Positions 49,776 through 58,681 are shown, counted from the first letter of the stretch. The stretch: 64,000 nt of DNA from Paenibacillus uliginis N3/975 (GCF_900177425.1 NZ_LT840184.1:2566010-2630009); one strand, 5' to 3'. A program made the numbers and translations. Notes: generated by a model from the sequence alone, not told the origin.

Positions 49776-49803
49776 CATCAACGTAATGAGAGGAGGATAG
49801 CAG

Positions 49804-50388
49804 TTGGAAATTGCCCATGTGCCTACAAGAATCTGCGAAAGCACCAAAGTTGACATACATGATGGATTCATGTCGACAGAAAAATTCACACAAATATATG
49901 ATATGTACTATAAACGTGTCTATAAGTATGTTTGCTATCGAATCCATAATCACTATTCAGCTGAAGAGATATGCAGTCACATATTTGAAGTTGTTATCTC
50001 AAAATACTGTACCTTCTCACCAGAAAAATCGAACTTTGAGGTGTGGTTGTTTGCTATTGCAAGAAACTCCGTAGCTGATTATTTCCGATCACAGAAGAAA
50101 AAGAGAGTTGTCCTTTCACTGGATGCCATTTTGGATATGGTCTTACCTAAGTCATCACCAGAAGAGATCGTGATCCAAGACGACAATAATCATGCCTTAT
50201 TCAAGGCGCTTACAAAACTAAGTGACAAAGAGCGGAATATCGTTGCAATGAAATATGCAGCGGGTCTAAAAAACTCCGAAATTGCAGAACTACTTGGTGT
50301 AAGTGGTTCAAATATTGGTGTAGTTGTTTACAGAATTTTAAAAAAACTACAAAAAGAATTGGTTAAAGGAGGATTTAAGTTTGAGTAA
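49804..50388 (+). CDS. ECF-type sigma-70 family factor
   Basis: 194 residues. Region 2 (YDMYYKRVYKYVCYRIHNHYSAEEICSHI; core YKRVYKYV), region 2.4 (FEVWLFAIARNSVADYFRSQKKK) and region 4 (LSDKERNIVAMKYAAGLKNSEIAELLGVSGSNIGVVVYRILK; core KNSEIAELLGVS) are clear. TTG 49804 is chosen because AGGAGG lies 7 bases before it; ATG 49873 would give a more usual N terminus but has no binding site. It overlaps the next gene by 8 bases, so sigma and its partner are coupled. Confidence 0.88.
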   Translation: MEIAHVPTRICESTKVDIHDGFMSTEKFTQIYDMYYKRVYKYVCYRIHNHYSAEEICSHIFEVVISKYCTFSPEKSNFEVWLFAIARNSVADYFRSQKKKRVVLSLDAILDMVLPKSSPEEIVIQDDNNHALFKALTKLSDKERNIVAMKYAAGLKNSEIAELLGVSGSNIGVVVYRILKKLQKELVKGGFKFE

Positions 50389-51148
50389 AAAGCAGGATCT
50401 CAGTGAATTTCATGATGTTACGAACTTGCTCACAAATGTAGAACTAGATGACAACACACATAAGGATCAAATTTACAATCGCCTAAAATTCAAAATAGAA
50501 ACAGGGACCATTCAACGATTTAACACAAAAAAGGACGGTGTATACATGAAAAATAATAAGTGGAAATCTATTGCTGTAACTGCCGCTGTTATGGTTTTAC
50601 TGTTCGGTACATTTTCAACTACATCATTTGCGCAAGATATGATTCAATCCATATTGGCGCGCTTCCAGGTTGGAAACATGGAAATTACCCAGTATGATAA
50701 AGAGCTACCTGATACGGGAGTAAACCATACAGATGTCAAGGTGCAAGGGAATGAATCTCAGGGAAATCAGATAGAAGCTCCTCAACAGATGACGTTGAAA
50801 GAAGCACGTGTAGCTATGGATATCGACTTTCCAGCTCCAACATGGTTGTCGGAAAACTATCAATTTTTGAACAGTGTCCTACATGGCGAGAAAATGATTG
50901 AGATTCAATATGAAAAAAAGGGAGAGTTTATTTCGTTGTTGATTTCAAGAGGAGCTAATAATGCAATTAGCACTTCTGAAGAGGTCAAGACAGAAACGAT
51001 TGATGGGAAGAAGGTGTATTTTGCGAACGGAATCGTGATTTGGGAGTATGAAGGGTTCACCTACGAATTGTATCAGATGGCGGAAGAGAATTTTGATACT
51101 GATGCAATCCGTAAAATAATTAATTCATTATCAACGGAGAACAAATAA
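50381..51148 (+). CDS. Membrane-anchored DUF4367 protein, likely partner of the sigma factor
   Basis: 255 residues: a cytoplasmic N terminus (1-60), one membrane segment (about 62-80, IAVTAAVMVLLFGTFSTTSF) and an extracellular DUF4367-like domain (FPAPTWLSENYQFLNSV; ending IRKIINSLS). Position directly after an ECF gene with overlap is that of anti-sigma factors. The N terminus lacks a zinc anti-sigma motif, so it may be an unusual anti-sigma or a sensor lipoprotein-like partner. The start is TTG 50381 after AAAGGAGG. Confidence 0.75.
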   Translation: MSKKQDLSEFHDVTNLLTNVELDDNTHKDQIYNRLKFKIETGTIQRFNTKKDGVYMKNNKWKSIAVTAAVMVLLFGTFSTTSFAQDMIQSILARFQVGNMEITQYDKELPDTGVNHTDVKVQGNESQGNQIEAPQQMTLKEARVAMDIDFPAPTWLSENYQFLNSVLHGEKMIEIQYEKKGEFISLLISRGANNAISTSEEVKTETIDGKKVYFANGIVIWEYEGFTYELYQMAEENFDTDAIRKIINSLSTENK

Positions 51149-51193
51149 TTCACGGTTAAGGTTACGATAGATAGACAGACTACAGATATGAAC

Positions 51194-51226
51194 AAGGCTG
51201 CCAAGTAGATTGGCAGCCTTTTACAA
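51194..51226 (+). terminator. Terminator of the sigma operon
   Basis: AAGGCTGCCAA (51194-51204), GTAGA, TTGGCAGCCTT (51210-51220), then a short T run. Confidence 0.8.
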
Positions 51227-51365
51227 CAAAAGGAACCGCGTAAAAAGACCACCAAACATATAGGACACGAGTATTTAAATCGGTAGGGCAGAAACCCTGA
51301 CCATATGCTACCATGTAATTGAATTCATGTATCCAAGTCAATAGAGAAGATGATAGGAGAGTAGG

Positions 51366-51557
51366 ATGGACAAAAAACTGATGAAAGTTCTTAAGAAACT
51401 GTACCACCACAGCAACGGCACATATGATACTGAGCGCGAGTTGATTTTGTATAGAGAAGAAGCATTGACCAAGAGGGAGCTTGAACTTCTCCAGGAGCAT
51501 AGCTGGCCTGTCAATGAAGTGGTGTACATTACGTACGATGCGCATTTCAGAAACTGA
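51366..51557 (+). CDS. Small hypothetical protein
   Basis: 63 residues, charged, helical (KKLMKVLKKLYHH; EEALTKRELELLQEHSW). GGAGAG lies 8 bases before the ATG. No family recognised. It heads a run of unassigned genes ending at 53372. Confidence 0.5.
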   Translation: MDKKLMKVLKKLYHHSNGTYDTERELILYREEALTKRELELLQEHSWPVNEVVYITYDAHFRN

Positions 51558-51655
51558 TGGCTATGCAAAAGGATGATTAGCTGTCTTGGTCTAAGCTTGC
51601 TGACTGGTTTGTTGCAGGCGTAGGGGGCAGTAATCCCCGCGGAATATCTGGTTTA

Positions 51656-52222
51656 ATGAGCTACCATATGATGATCCATGCACATGAGCATGCTTATCAA
51701 CAGGCAGAGAAGTTTGTTGCTTGTCGAGTATGTGGCTTTCAAAGAGATAAATGGGAGCATATCTCGAATATGCGCTATGTGATGCATCTGGGTTATGCTT
51801 ATGGCACCGTTCCTGAAGGAGCATACGTAGATCTTGTCGAATTGGCAACACTGGAGCCAGTTACGCCAACCGATGGGGATATTGCAACGTTTCGCCAACT
51901 TTTAAAAAGTCTGGATCTGGCTTCTGAAGATGAGACACCAGGAATTTTCGAAAAGCGTCTAACCGCATCAAAGCTTGTGCCAGGGAACAGCGGAACGCGT
52001 CGGGGGATTTTGATATCGCTGGCCATGGCTGGTGTAATTCCCAATACGCAGCTGTCGCTTAGTCTTGCGAACTGGACTGGTTTTGATGTGATGCAGGAGG
52101 CTGCAATCCAATTAAACAATACAAAAGGACGCTCTGATATGGAAATGCCCTGGGCTGGCTGGATGGGCGGACTTCGCGTGGATTGGGATAAGGCAGAGCA
52201 GTGGTTCGGTCAATATCTTTAG
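51656..52222 (+). CDS. Hypothetical protein, N terminus uncertain
   Basis: 188 residues from ATG 51656, but no ribosome binding site precedes it. Protein-like sequence in the same frame continues upstream (ADWFVAGVGGSNPRGISG) to an in-frame TAG at 51578-51580, before which MAMQKDD is also in frame. So the start is either CTG 51581, with AAAGGATG before it, or the gene carries a nonsense mutation. Features are HAHEHAYQQAEKFVACRVCGF (CxxC near residue 25) and WAGWMGGLRVDWDKAEQW. No family recognised. Confidence 0.5.
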   Translation: MSYHMMIHAHEHAYQQAEKFVACRVCGFQRDKWEHISNMRYVMHLGYAYGTVPEGAYVDLVELATLEPVTPTDGDIATFRQLLKSLDLASEDETPGIFEKRLTASKLVPGNSGTRRGILISLAMAGVIPNTQLSLSLANWTGFDVMQEAAIQLNNTKGRSDMEMPWAGWMGGLRVDWDKAEQWFGQYL

Positions 52223-52250
52223 AATAAAGAAATAGGAAGTGATAAAGAAG

Positions 52251-52706
52251 ATGCAGGGTACATTTCGCTTTATAACCGATACGGCCACAATGTGTGTTTA
52301 CGATCTCGGAGAGCTGAAACACCGCTTGGATGACACGTCAGACTGGTGGTCTATTTCGGAAGACGAGCTTGCAGAAGTGAATGCGGGCAACTGCTTATTT
52401 TTTAATCTGGGTCAAGACGGGGTTTATGAAGTCAATTGGATAGAAGCTGATGTGGGCATGGAGGATGGGGGGGCTATGACTGAAGTGCTGTACTTTCGCG
52501 TTTCCTCCGGCAGCGTATTTGTGGGGGCCGCAGATGATGTAACGGGAGATGGTCTGGAGCCAGACCATACATGCGAGGGAGTTTTTATAGAGCTAGAGCC
52601 AGGCAGTTACGCCTGTATGGCGCAGAGAGAAGGAAACCAGATCAGGTTGGCATTAAGCAGAAGCGAAACAGGTACCAATAGACGGGAAGACCTGATTCGA
52701 ATATAA
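52251..52706 (+). CDS. Hypothetical protein, DUF6386-like
   Basis: 151 residues. It begins MQGTFRFITDTATMCVYDLG and continues LKHRLDDTSDWW, a pattern I associate with DUF6386, followed by acidic beta-rich sequence (WIEADVGMEDGG, LYFRVSSGSVFVGAADDVTG). No catalytic motif. It follows the previous gene by 28 bases, so it is probably in the same transcript. Confidence 0.6.
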   Translation: MQGTFRFITDTATMCVYDLGELKHRLDDTSDWWSISEDELAEVNAGNCLFFNLGQDGVYEVNWIEADVGMEDGGAMTEVLYFRVSSGSVFVGAADDVTGDGLEPDHTCEGVFIELEPGSYACMAQREGNQIRLALSRSETGTNRREDLIRI

Positions 52707-52811
52707 TATATATTTTATTGTCGGACTGGGGTACCTGCAGCCGGAACTAGTGGTGAAGAAAACTTATAAAAAATTTACGATTGCCATGGAAAGATGAAAG
52801 GGAGTTCTCAT

Positions 52812-53372
52812 ATGACGAATCATAATCAACTTAGACCGGGACCTGCTTACCTTGAAGGAATAGCTCTGCCGGAGAAGCCGGAAGCATGGGCAGAGGAGGA
52901 ATGGACGGGCAAGCTACTGACCAGGGAGGGCCATAAGAAATTTTATTTATTTTACTACGGCGAATTGATGGACGATCTGATTGCGACGACCGAATTCGCG
53001 CCTCAACTGATTGTTGCAGAGAATGCCGTCACCGGCAAGCGATACGTTCTGTTCGACGGCTGTAAGCACGGATACGATGCCATGCTGTGCGACACTTATA
53101 CAGACGAGCAGCGGAATAACCGGACGCCGTTGCTGCCGTATGTCGATGACGATGGTGAAGATACGTTCGAGATTCGTATAACCGTGTATTACAATGTCGA
53201 TTGGGATGAGGAGTTCTCTGACGATGTGGACGAGCATGGGAAGATTGAATTGATAAACGGGGAACGCTGCGATTTTGCGGAGGCAAAACGAAACGGATTT
53301 GATGCGCTGAGCATTACCATTGTGAACACACGAGGACAGGAAACGGAAATTGCCCAGGAAGAGCTGGCTTGA
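52812..53372 (+). CDS. Hypothetical protein
   Basis: 186 residues from ATG 52812 (AAGGGAG 8 bases before; an ATG at 52794 is in frame but without a site). Features are KKFYLFYYGELMDDLI, VTGKRYVLFDGCKHGYDAMLC and a very acidic C-terminal half (DWDEEFSDDVDEHGKIELI). No family recognised. Third of three neighbouring unknown genes with similar size and acidity. Confidence 0.6.
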   Translation: MTNHNQLRPGPAYLEGIALPEKPEAWAEEEWTGKLLTREGHKKFYLFYYGELMDDLIATTEFAPQLIVAENAVTGKRYVLFDGCKHGYDAMLCDTYTDEQRNNRTPLLPYVDDDGEDTFEIRITVYYNVDWDEEFSDDVDEHGKIELINGERCDFAEAKRNGFDALSITIVNTRGQETEIAQEELA

Positions 53373-53485
53373 CCGAGATGCAACCGTGACTCAGATGCTG
53401 TCTAATGAAGTACGGCCTATCTGTACCTTGAATACTGCAACTTCCCCATCGGACGTTTAAACCAATTCCCTGAGAAGACTGATAG

Positions 53486-53514
53486 TTGACAAATAGTAAT
53501 AACTGGATTAAGAT
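53486..53514 (+). promoter_or_regulatory. Promoter of the thrS T-box transcript
   Basis: TTGACA (53486-53491), 17-base spacer, TAAGAT (53509-53514). Confidence 0.7.
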
Positions 53515-53520
53515 ACATAG

Positions 53521-53817
53521 CTATCAGCCATCATCAAAGACATGATTCTTGATTCAACCTGTCCAGAGAGAGAAGCGATTGGTGAAAGCTTCTTCAGAGC
53601 TTGTTTCAAAAATTACCCCTTTGTAGCTGTGTTTTTGAACCCGTGATCTGCTGATCAGCATAGGTACGGTACTAGAAAACACCGAATCATTCCCGTTACA
53701 GGATGACTGAATGAGGATCCGACGAGCACGCTGTTGTAGCGATTGCAAGTCTGGATCAAATTAGGGTGGAACCACGAGCTGAACGCACTCGTCCCTTTAG
53801 GGATCGAGTGTTTTTTT
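53521..53817 (+). promoter_or_regulatory. T-box riboswitch, threonine-specific
   Basis: The T-box core AGGGTGGAACCACG lies at 53763-53776. AGAGAG/GATTGGTG stem I elements are near 53565. The likely specifier ACC (53615-53617), in the context AATTACCCCTTTG, is a threonine codon. The terminator CACTCG...CCCT / AGGG...CGAGTG (53786-53810) with seven Ts closes it. Uncharged tRNA(Thr) would relieve termination. Confidence 0.88.
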
Positions 53818-53848
53818 GCGTTCAATCAAAATTTATGGAGGGATAACA

Positions 53849-55756
53849 ATGTCTATTGTAGTAACATTACCAGACGGAAGTAAGAAGGAGTATCCCGCAC
53901 AAACGACGATAATGCAAATCGCGGAATCCATTAGTTCAGGAATGAAAAAAAACGCTGTAGCGGGAAAAGTAAATGGAAATCTTGTTGATTTGAATTGGGA
54001 ACTTCGTGAAGATGCGGAAGTGAATGTGATTACACTGGATTCCGAGGATGGGCTTCATATTTATCGGCACAGTACGGCCCACTTGATGGCTCAAGCGGTT
54101 AAACGCATCTATGGCCATAATTCCGTAAACCTGGGAGTTGGACCGGTTATTGAAGATGGTTTTTATTATGATATGGACCTGAATAATTCGATTACAGTGG
54201 ATGACCTGATCGTCATTGAACAGGAGATGCAGAAGATTGTACAGGAAGATCTTCCTATAGTCCGCAGAGAGGTCAACCGCAAGGAGGCCGAGCAAATCTT
54301 CCATGACGATCCTTACAAGCGGGAGTTGATCCATGATTTGCCCGAGAACGAAGTCATTACGGTTTATCAGCAAGGGGAGTTCATCGACTTGTGCAGAGGA
54401 CCGCATCTTCCTTCCACTGGAAGAATAAAGGCATTTAAATTGATGAGTGTTGCAGGAGCTTATTGGCGCGGGAATTCGGATAATAAAATGCTGCAACGAA
54501 TATATGGAACAGCGTTTCCTAAGAAGTCACAGCTTGAGGAGCACCTGTTTTTACTTGAAGAAGCTAGAAAACGGGATCATCGTAAACTGGGTAAGGAGCT
54601 GGGACTGTTTATGTTCTCAGAAGAAGCGCCAGGCATGCCTTTCTTCTTACCTAATGGGATGATCATCCGTAATGAACTGGAGCAATTTGCAAGAAAGCTT
54701 CAGTTTCATAGTGATTATGATGAAGTGCGTACTCCGTTGATGATGAATAAGCGTCTTTGGGAAATGTCCGGCCATTGGGATCACTACAAAGATAACATGT
54801 ACTTTACTCAAGTTGATGAGACGGAGTATGCATTGAAACCGATGAACTGTCCAGGTCATATGTTAGTCTATAAGAACACGCTTCATTCCTACAAGGAGCT
54901 TCCTATTCGTATTTCAGAATTTGGTCAAGTCCACCGACATGAATTCTCCGGGGCCCTTAATGGCATGATGCGGGTTCGTACGTTTTGTCAGGATGACGCA
55001 CATATTTTTGTAAGGCCGGATCAGATCGAAGATGAGATCAAGGGGATCATCGAGTTCATTGGTCAGATTTATCAGGTCTTCGGGTTTGATTACAGCATTG
55101 AATTATCAACAAGACCGGAGGATTCCATGGGCTCGGAAGAGCTGTGGGAACGCGCAGAGTCATCCTTAAAACAGGTACTGGATCAGCAACAGCTGGCATA
55201 TCGGATCAATGAAGGCGACGGCGCATTTTATGGGCCGAAGATTGATTTTCACATCCTCGACTCATTAAAACGAAGCTGGCAATGCGGTACAATCCAGCTG
55301 GATTTCCAGTTCCCTGAAAAATTCGATCTTTCTTATATTGGAGAAGATAACCTGAAGCATCGGCCTGTTGTCATTCACAGAGCAGTTTTCGGGTCTATCG
55401 AGAGATTTATCGGAATCCTTACAGAGCATTACGGTGGCGCTTTTCCTTTGTGGTTAGCTCCTGTTCAAGTCAAAATCATTCCGGTGTCTGATCATTATTT
55501 GGACTACTCCCTGAAAGTGAAGAAACGTCTGGAGCAAGCAGGCATACGAGTCGATGTCGATGTAAGAAACGAAAAATTAGGATATAAAATCCGGGAAGCA
55601 GGTCTATTGAAGACTCCATACACATTTGTCTTAGGTGAGAAAGAGGTTAACTCTGAACTTGTAGCAGTTAGAAAACGTGGCGAGGGTGATCTAGGAACAA
55701 ATACATTAAATAATGTGATAGATATGCTTAAACTACAAATCGATTCAAAAGAATAA
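53849..55756 (+). CDS. thrS: Threonyl-tRNA synthetase
   Basis: 635 residues: TGS domain (1-62, LPDGSKKEYPAQTT), editing domain (HSTAHLMAQAVKRIYG and DLCRGPHLPSTG carry the zinc-like H/C/H residues), class II core (MNCPGHMLVYKN with the zinc Cys, RVRTFCQDDAHIFV, HRAVFGSIERFIGIL) and anticodon-binding end (VKIIPVSD, RNEKLGYKIREA). Start ATG 53849 follows GGAGGG at correct spacing. T-box control fits B. subtilis thrS/thrZ; whether this is the only ThrRS cannot be seen. Confidence 0.96.
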   Translation: MSIVVTLPDGSKKEYPAQTTIMQIAESISSGMKKNAVAGKVNGNLVDLNWELREDAEVNVITLDSEDGLHIYRHSTAHLMAQAVKRIYGHNSVNLGVGPVIEDGFYYDMDLNNSITVDDLIVIEQEMQKIVQEDLPIVRREVNRKEAEQIFHDDPYKRELIHDLPENEVITVYQQGEFIDLCRGPHLPSTGRIKAFKLMSVAGAYWRGNSDNKMLQRIYGTAFPKKSQLEEHLFLLEEARKRDHRKLGKELGLFMFSEEAPGMPFFLPNGMIIRNELEQFARKLQFHSDYDEVRTPLMMNKRLWEMSGHWDHYKDNMYFTQVDETEYALKPMNCPGHMLVYKNTLHSYKELPIRISEFGQVHRHEFSGALNGMMRVRTFCQDDAHIFVRPDQIEDEIKGIIEFIGQIYQVFGFDYSIELSTRPEDSMGSEELWERAESSLKQVLDQQQLAYRINEGDGAFYGPKIDFHILDSLKRSWQCGTIQLDFQFPEKFDLSYIGEDNLKHRPVVIHRAVFGSIERFIGILTEHYGGAFPLWLAPVQVKIIPVSDHYLDYSLKVKKRLEQAGIRVDVDVRNEKLGYKIREAGLLKTPYTFVLGEKEVNSELVAVRKRGEGDLGTNTLNNVIDMLKLQIDSKE

Positions 55757-55785
55757 GCCGCTCAAAACTAGATTCGATGAAAAGA

Positions 55786-55808
55786 AACCGCGTAAACTGC
55801 GGTTTTTT
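55786..55808 (+). terminator. Terminator of thrS
   Basis: AACCGC-GTAAACT-GCGGTT and Ts, extended by GATGAAAA/TTTTTCATC; same family as the hairpins at 27552 and 56627. Confidence 0.8.
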
Positions 55809-55912
55809 CATCGAAGGATATAAGTTCTTGTCCAAAGTGGCGTAAATATCTTTTATGGTGGGAGTATGGTACGATCCTATTGATTCAAATCCAGCAACAA
55901 ATGAGGTGGCTC

Positions 55913-56590
55913 ATGAATAACGAACAATGGAAGCAGGCTGAAACAGCCCTGTCTTGTATGGAAGTTATTAAGCACGGTGAAAACGACCCGGTGACGATTG
56001 AAGGTGAATCGGACGATCTTCATTGCATCGGAATCGGAACCGATGCCGCTGTATTTGTCTATGAACCGATGCCGGCCTATGCATACAAGCTTTATGCGAA
56101 GCAGGCGCTTCCTAAGAAGGAAGCGGAGATTGGTGTCTACCATGCATTGGTGGGCAGTCCCTATTTTCCCGTGTTTTATGGAGCTGGAGAGCGGTATGTG
56201 GTGATCAGCCATGAAAGTGGGTTAACGCTGTACGATTGCTTGCTCTATGGTGTACCAATTCCCAACCAAGTTATCGATGATGTTGAGGTAGCACGATCGT
56301 TCGTTCGAGAGAAAGGCCTTAACCCACGAGATATTCACTTAAAAAATGTGCTGTTGCAGGATGGCAGAGGTAAAGTGCTCGACGTGTCTGAATATGTTCA
56401 GAACGGGAACGACAAGAGATGGGAGCATCTCGTTTGGGCGTACGACAACGTCTATCCACTACTAGAGGGAAAGAAGTTGCCACTCTGGGTTTTGGAGGCC
56501 GTAAAAAACGGATATTACCGTCTTGATCCATCTAGCGTGAACCTACAGGAATTTGCGGATCAAATTAGAAGGCTGTTTTTTAGAAGATAG
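55913..56590 (+). CDS. Small protein-kinase-like protein (YrzF type)
   Basis: 225 residues. Kinase elements: a short glycine-poor loop (IGIGTDAAVFVYE), lysine in AYKLYAKQ, hinge YVVISHESG, catalytic-loop equivalent LNPRDIHLKNVLL (Asp, Asn present) and KVLDVSEYV in the DFG position. It resembles B. subtilis YrzF-type putative Ser/Thr kinases, smaller than normal kinases. ATG 55913 follows GAGGTGG; TTG 55880 is in frame but has no site. Confidence 0.7.
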   Translation: MNNEQWKQAETALSCMEVIKHGENDPVTIEGESDDLHCIGIGTDAAVFVYEPMPAYAYKLYAKQALPKKEAEIGVYHALVGSPYFPVFYGAGERYVVISHESGLTLYDCLLYGVPIPNQVIDDVEVARSFVREKGLNPRDIHLKNVLLQDGRGKVLDVSEYVQNGNDKRWEHLVWAYDNVYPLLEGKKLPLWVLEAVKNGYYRLDPSSVNLQEFADQIRRLFFRR

Positions 56591-56626
56591 ATTGATATCA
56601 GAGGACAAGAACATATACACATAAGG

Positions 56627-56650
56627 AACCGCGTAGATCGCGGTTTTTTT
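56627..56650 (+). terminator. AACCGCG-type terminator
   Basis: AACCGCG-TAGAT-CGCGGTT and seven Ts; about 30 bases before it (GGACAAGAACATATACACATA) also resembles the sequence before the hairpin at 27552. Confidence 0.85.
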
Positions 56651-56665
56651 GTTGTAAGGATCTAA

Positions 56666-56847
56666 GTGCGAGTGTTCGGAAAGAAGCAACTAAGCCAACT
56701 CACTTTTTTAATTATGTCACAGGTATTACGATTGGTTCAATAGTTGCAGAGATTGCTGTAAATAGTGAAACTCTCTTTATTGTTGCTACCTTTTCAACCC
56801 AAACATGGAGCGGCAGCATGGCTTTAAACCTGAATGAATGGTTTTGA
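56666..56847 (+). pseudogene. DUF421 membrane protein gene remnant
   Basis: The first frame reads RVFGKKQLSQLTF, then after a lost T in a run of six Ts (56704-56709) the next frame reads NYVTGITIGSIVAEIAVNSE and ends at TGA 56845-56847. KKQLSQLTFFNYVTGITIGSIA is the hallmark of DUF421 (YetF/YcaP-like) proteins of about 230 residues. Only about 55 residues remain, and the last third does not match. Not functional. Confidence 0.6.
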
Positions 56848-56949
56848 CAGCAAGTAAAATCCATGCGATAATTTGTAAAAACTGTAAAGCCAAAAGCTCA
56901 TTCCTTTTGAGATCAGATCAAAATATTACATAGAAATAGAGGAATTAGA

Positions 56950-57372
56950 ATGCAAACTACAGAATTATGGATTAAAAAAGAAGACAGTAGTGTACGAAAG
57001 AAGCTACTTGATTATAATCTATCACAAGTAACAGATGAACTAACTGATCATGTTGATACTATTGAAATTACGATCACAAACGATAACGATGTTTTGGTGG
57101 CGGGTATTACTGCCTCTATATATTGGAAACAAATGCACATTGATTTTTTGTGGGTAGATGAATCATTACGCGGACAAAATAAAGGCTCTGAATTGCTTGC
57201 TAAGGCTGAAGATATTGCCAGACAATATAATTGTAGATATATTCAGTTAGAAACTTTTAGTTTTCAAGCTCCTGATTTTTATAAAAAAAGAGGATATACC
57301 GTTTTTGGAATCTTAGAAGATTCTCCTTGTGACGGAGCTAAACAGTATTTTTTAAAGAAAATCCTAAATTAA
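56950..57372 (+). CDS. GNAT-family N-acetyltransferase
   Basis: 140 residues with motif A DFLWVDESLRGQNKGSELLAKAE (loop RGQNKG) and C-terminal YIQLETFSFQAPDFYKKRGY. This is the common FYKKxGF-type subgroup seen next to plant- or drug-related genes. Substrate unknown. TAGAGGAATTAG precedes the ATG. AT-rich like the cassette genes but without an attC-like site nearby. Confidence 0.85.
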   Translation: MQTTELWIKKEDSSVRKKLLDYNLSQVTDELTDHVDTIEITITNDNDVLVAGITASIYWKQMHIDFLWVDESLRGQNKGSELLAKAEDIARQYNCRYIQLETFSFQAPDFYKKRGYTVFGILEDSPCDGAKQYFLKKILN

Positions 57373-57554
57373 ATTATACGGCATTGAGAACTTGGACTTG
57401 GATCAAATAATCTGTTGATCTGTCCATTTTTTATTTTGTCGTTGTATTATTAGATTTCATGAATTTAGTTATTGACCTGAAATGGGTACCATACTTTAGT
57501 ATACGGATAGCGCTTCAAGTAGCTACTAACATGCTATTCAAATGCACTTTGTAA

Positions 57555-57624
57555 TTGACAATTACTCATGAATCAGATACATTATGTGAGCTTAATAAAA
57601 CGCTTTTATAAAGTATTTTATTAA
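57555..57624 (+). promoter_or_regulatory. Promoter and operator of the ROK/MFS operon
   Basis: TTGACA (57555-57560), 17-base spacer, TACATT (57578-57583). Directly after the start point lies TTAATAAAA (57592-57600) with its complement TTTTATTAA (57616-57624), a likely operator for the ROK regulator encoded next. Confidence 0.6.
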
Positions 57625-57639
57625 ATGAGGAGGCTTACG

Positions 57640-58665
57640 ATGAAAAGCATTGGCGGCAATGCAATTGTGATGAAAGAAGTGAATATCAATCTCGTCCGAA
57701 AGGCGCTGAAGGCAGAAGGTGAAGCAACCAAGCAACAAATTGCGAAGGCAACGGGTCTTAGCGCCGTTACAGTAGGAACCATATTGCAGCAATTGTTGCA
57801 AACAACTGAGGTTAAGGAAGCGGCACTTTGTGCTTCTGGAGGAGGCAGACCCGCTCAGCGTTTTAAGTACAACGGAGACTATGCTTACGCCTTGACTCTT
57901 TTTCCTTACGAAGCTGCAGGACGTATAATCATTCGAAGTACAATTGTTAATCTTATCGGCAATATGATTTATGAGCGAATGGATGAAGTAGAGTATGTGG
58001 ATTTAGCATGTTTTGAGCATATTATCGATTCGTTGATGGCTTCATATCCTGCTATACGAGCGATAGGTTTTGGATTGCCTGGAGCAGAATGGGAAGGGAG
58101 AATCATTATTTCAGACTATAAAGCTTTAGTTGGCGTTTCTATTGTGGACTATTTCAGAGAGCTCTATGGAATGCCAGTCATTATGGAAAATGATGTGAAT
58201 GCTGCAGTGGTCGGTTATTGCGAGAGGAAGCATATCCGTTCAGATGCTGACGTTGTTTATTTGTATTTTCCAGATCGCTTTCCGCCAGGGGCGGGGATCC
58301 TCATAAACGGACAGCTGTTTAAAGGACGAAGAAACTTTGCAGGTGAAATTGCGAAGATCCCTTTAGGCATCCCATGGGGAGAGGCGACCTTTATGGCATC
58401 TTCCGTGCGGGTTGAGCAGGCCATTGTCCAATTGATCGTATCCATCTGTGCTGTTTTAAATCCAGATTGCGTCGTTTTATATGGCAGCTTCATAGAACAG
58501 GCGAATGGAAGGAGAATCGCAGAACTGTGTAGTAAAGAACTGCCTGTAAGTGCGATGCCTGAAGTTATAGTTTCAGAGGATTTTTCAGCTGACTACTTGG
58601 AGGGCATGATAGCACAAACGTTAGCTACGCTAGAACCAAGCATTGTATTATCTAGATATGAATAA
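57640..58665 (+). CDS. ROK-family transcriptional regulator (NagC/XylR type)
   Basis: 341 residues. The N-terminal winged helix NINLVRKALKAEGEATKQQIAKATGLSAVTVGTILQQLL (core KQQIAKATGLS) is followed by an ROK sugar-binding domain (IRAIGFGLPG, MENDVNAAVVGYC, NPDCVVLYG). The zinc motif CxCGxxGCxE of typical ROK proteins is absent, so ligand binding may be altered. ATG 57640 follows GAGGAGG. It precedes an MFS porter by 16 bases, so it probably regulates its own operon. Confidence 0.85.
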   Translation: MKSIGGNAIVMKEVNINLVRKALKAEGEATKQQIAKATGLSAVTVGTILQQLLQTTEVKEAALCASGGGRPAQRFKYNGDYAYALTLFPYEAAGRIIIRSTIVNLIGNMIYERMDEVEYVDLACFEHIIDSLMASYPAIRAIGFGLPGAEWEGRIIISDYKALVGVSIVDYFRELYGMPVIMENDVNAAVVGYCERKHIRSDADVVYLYFPDRFPPGAGILINGQLFKGRRNFAGEIAKIPLGIPWGEATFMASSVRVEQAIVQLIVSICAVLNPDCVVLYGSFIEQANGRRIAELCSKELPVSAMPEVIVSEDFSADYLEGMIAQTLATLEPSIVLSRYE

Positions 58666-58681
58666 CTAAGGGGCGGGAATT

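Noticed and set aside
51366..53372. Toxin-immunity locus
   Set aside because: The genes resemble immunity proteins only in size and acidity; no toxin or secretion gene is present, so the call is not supported.
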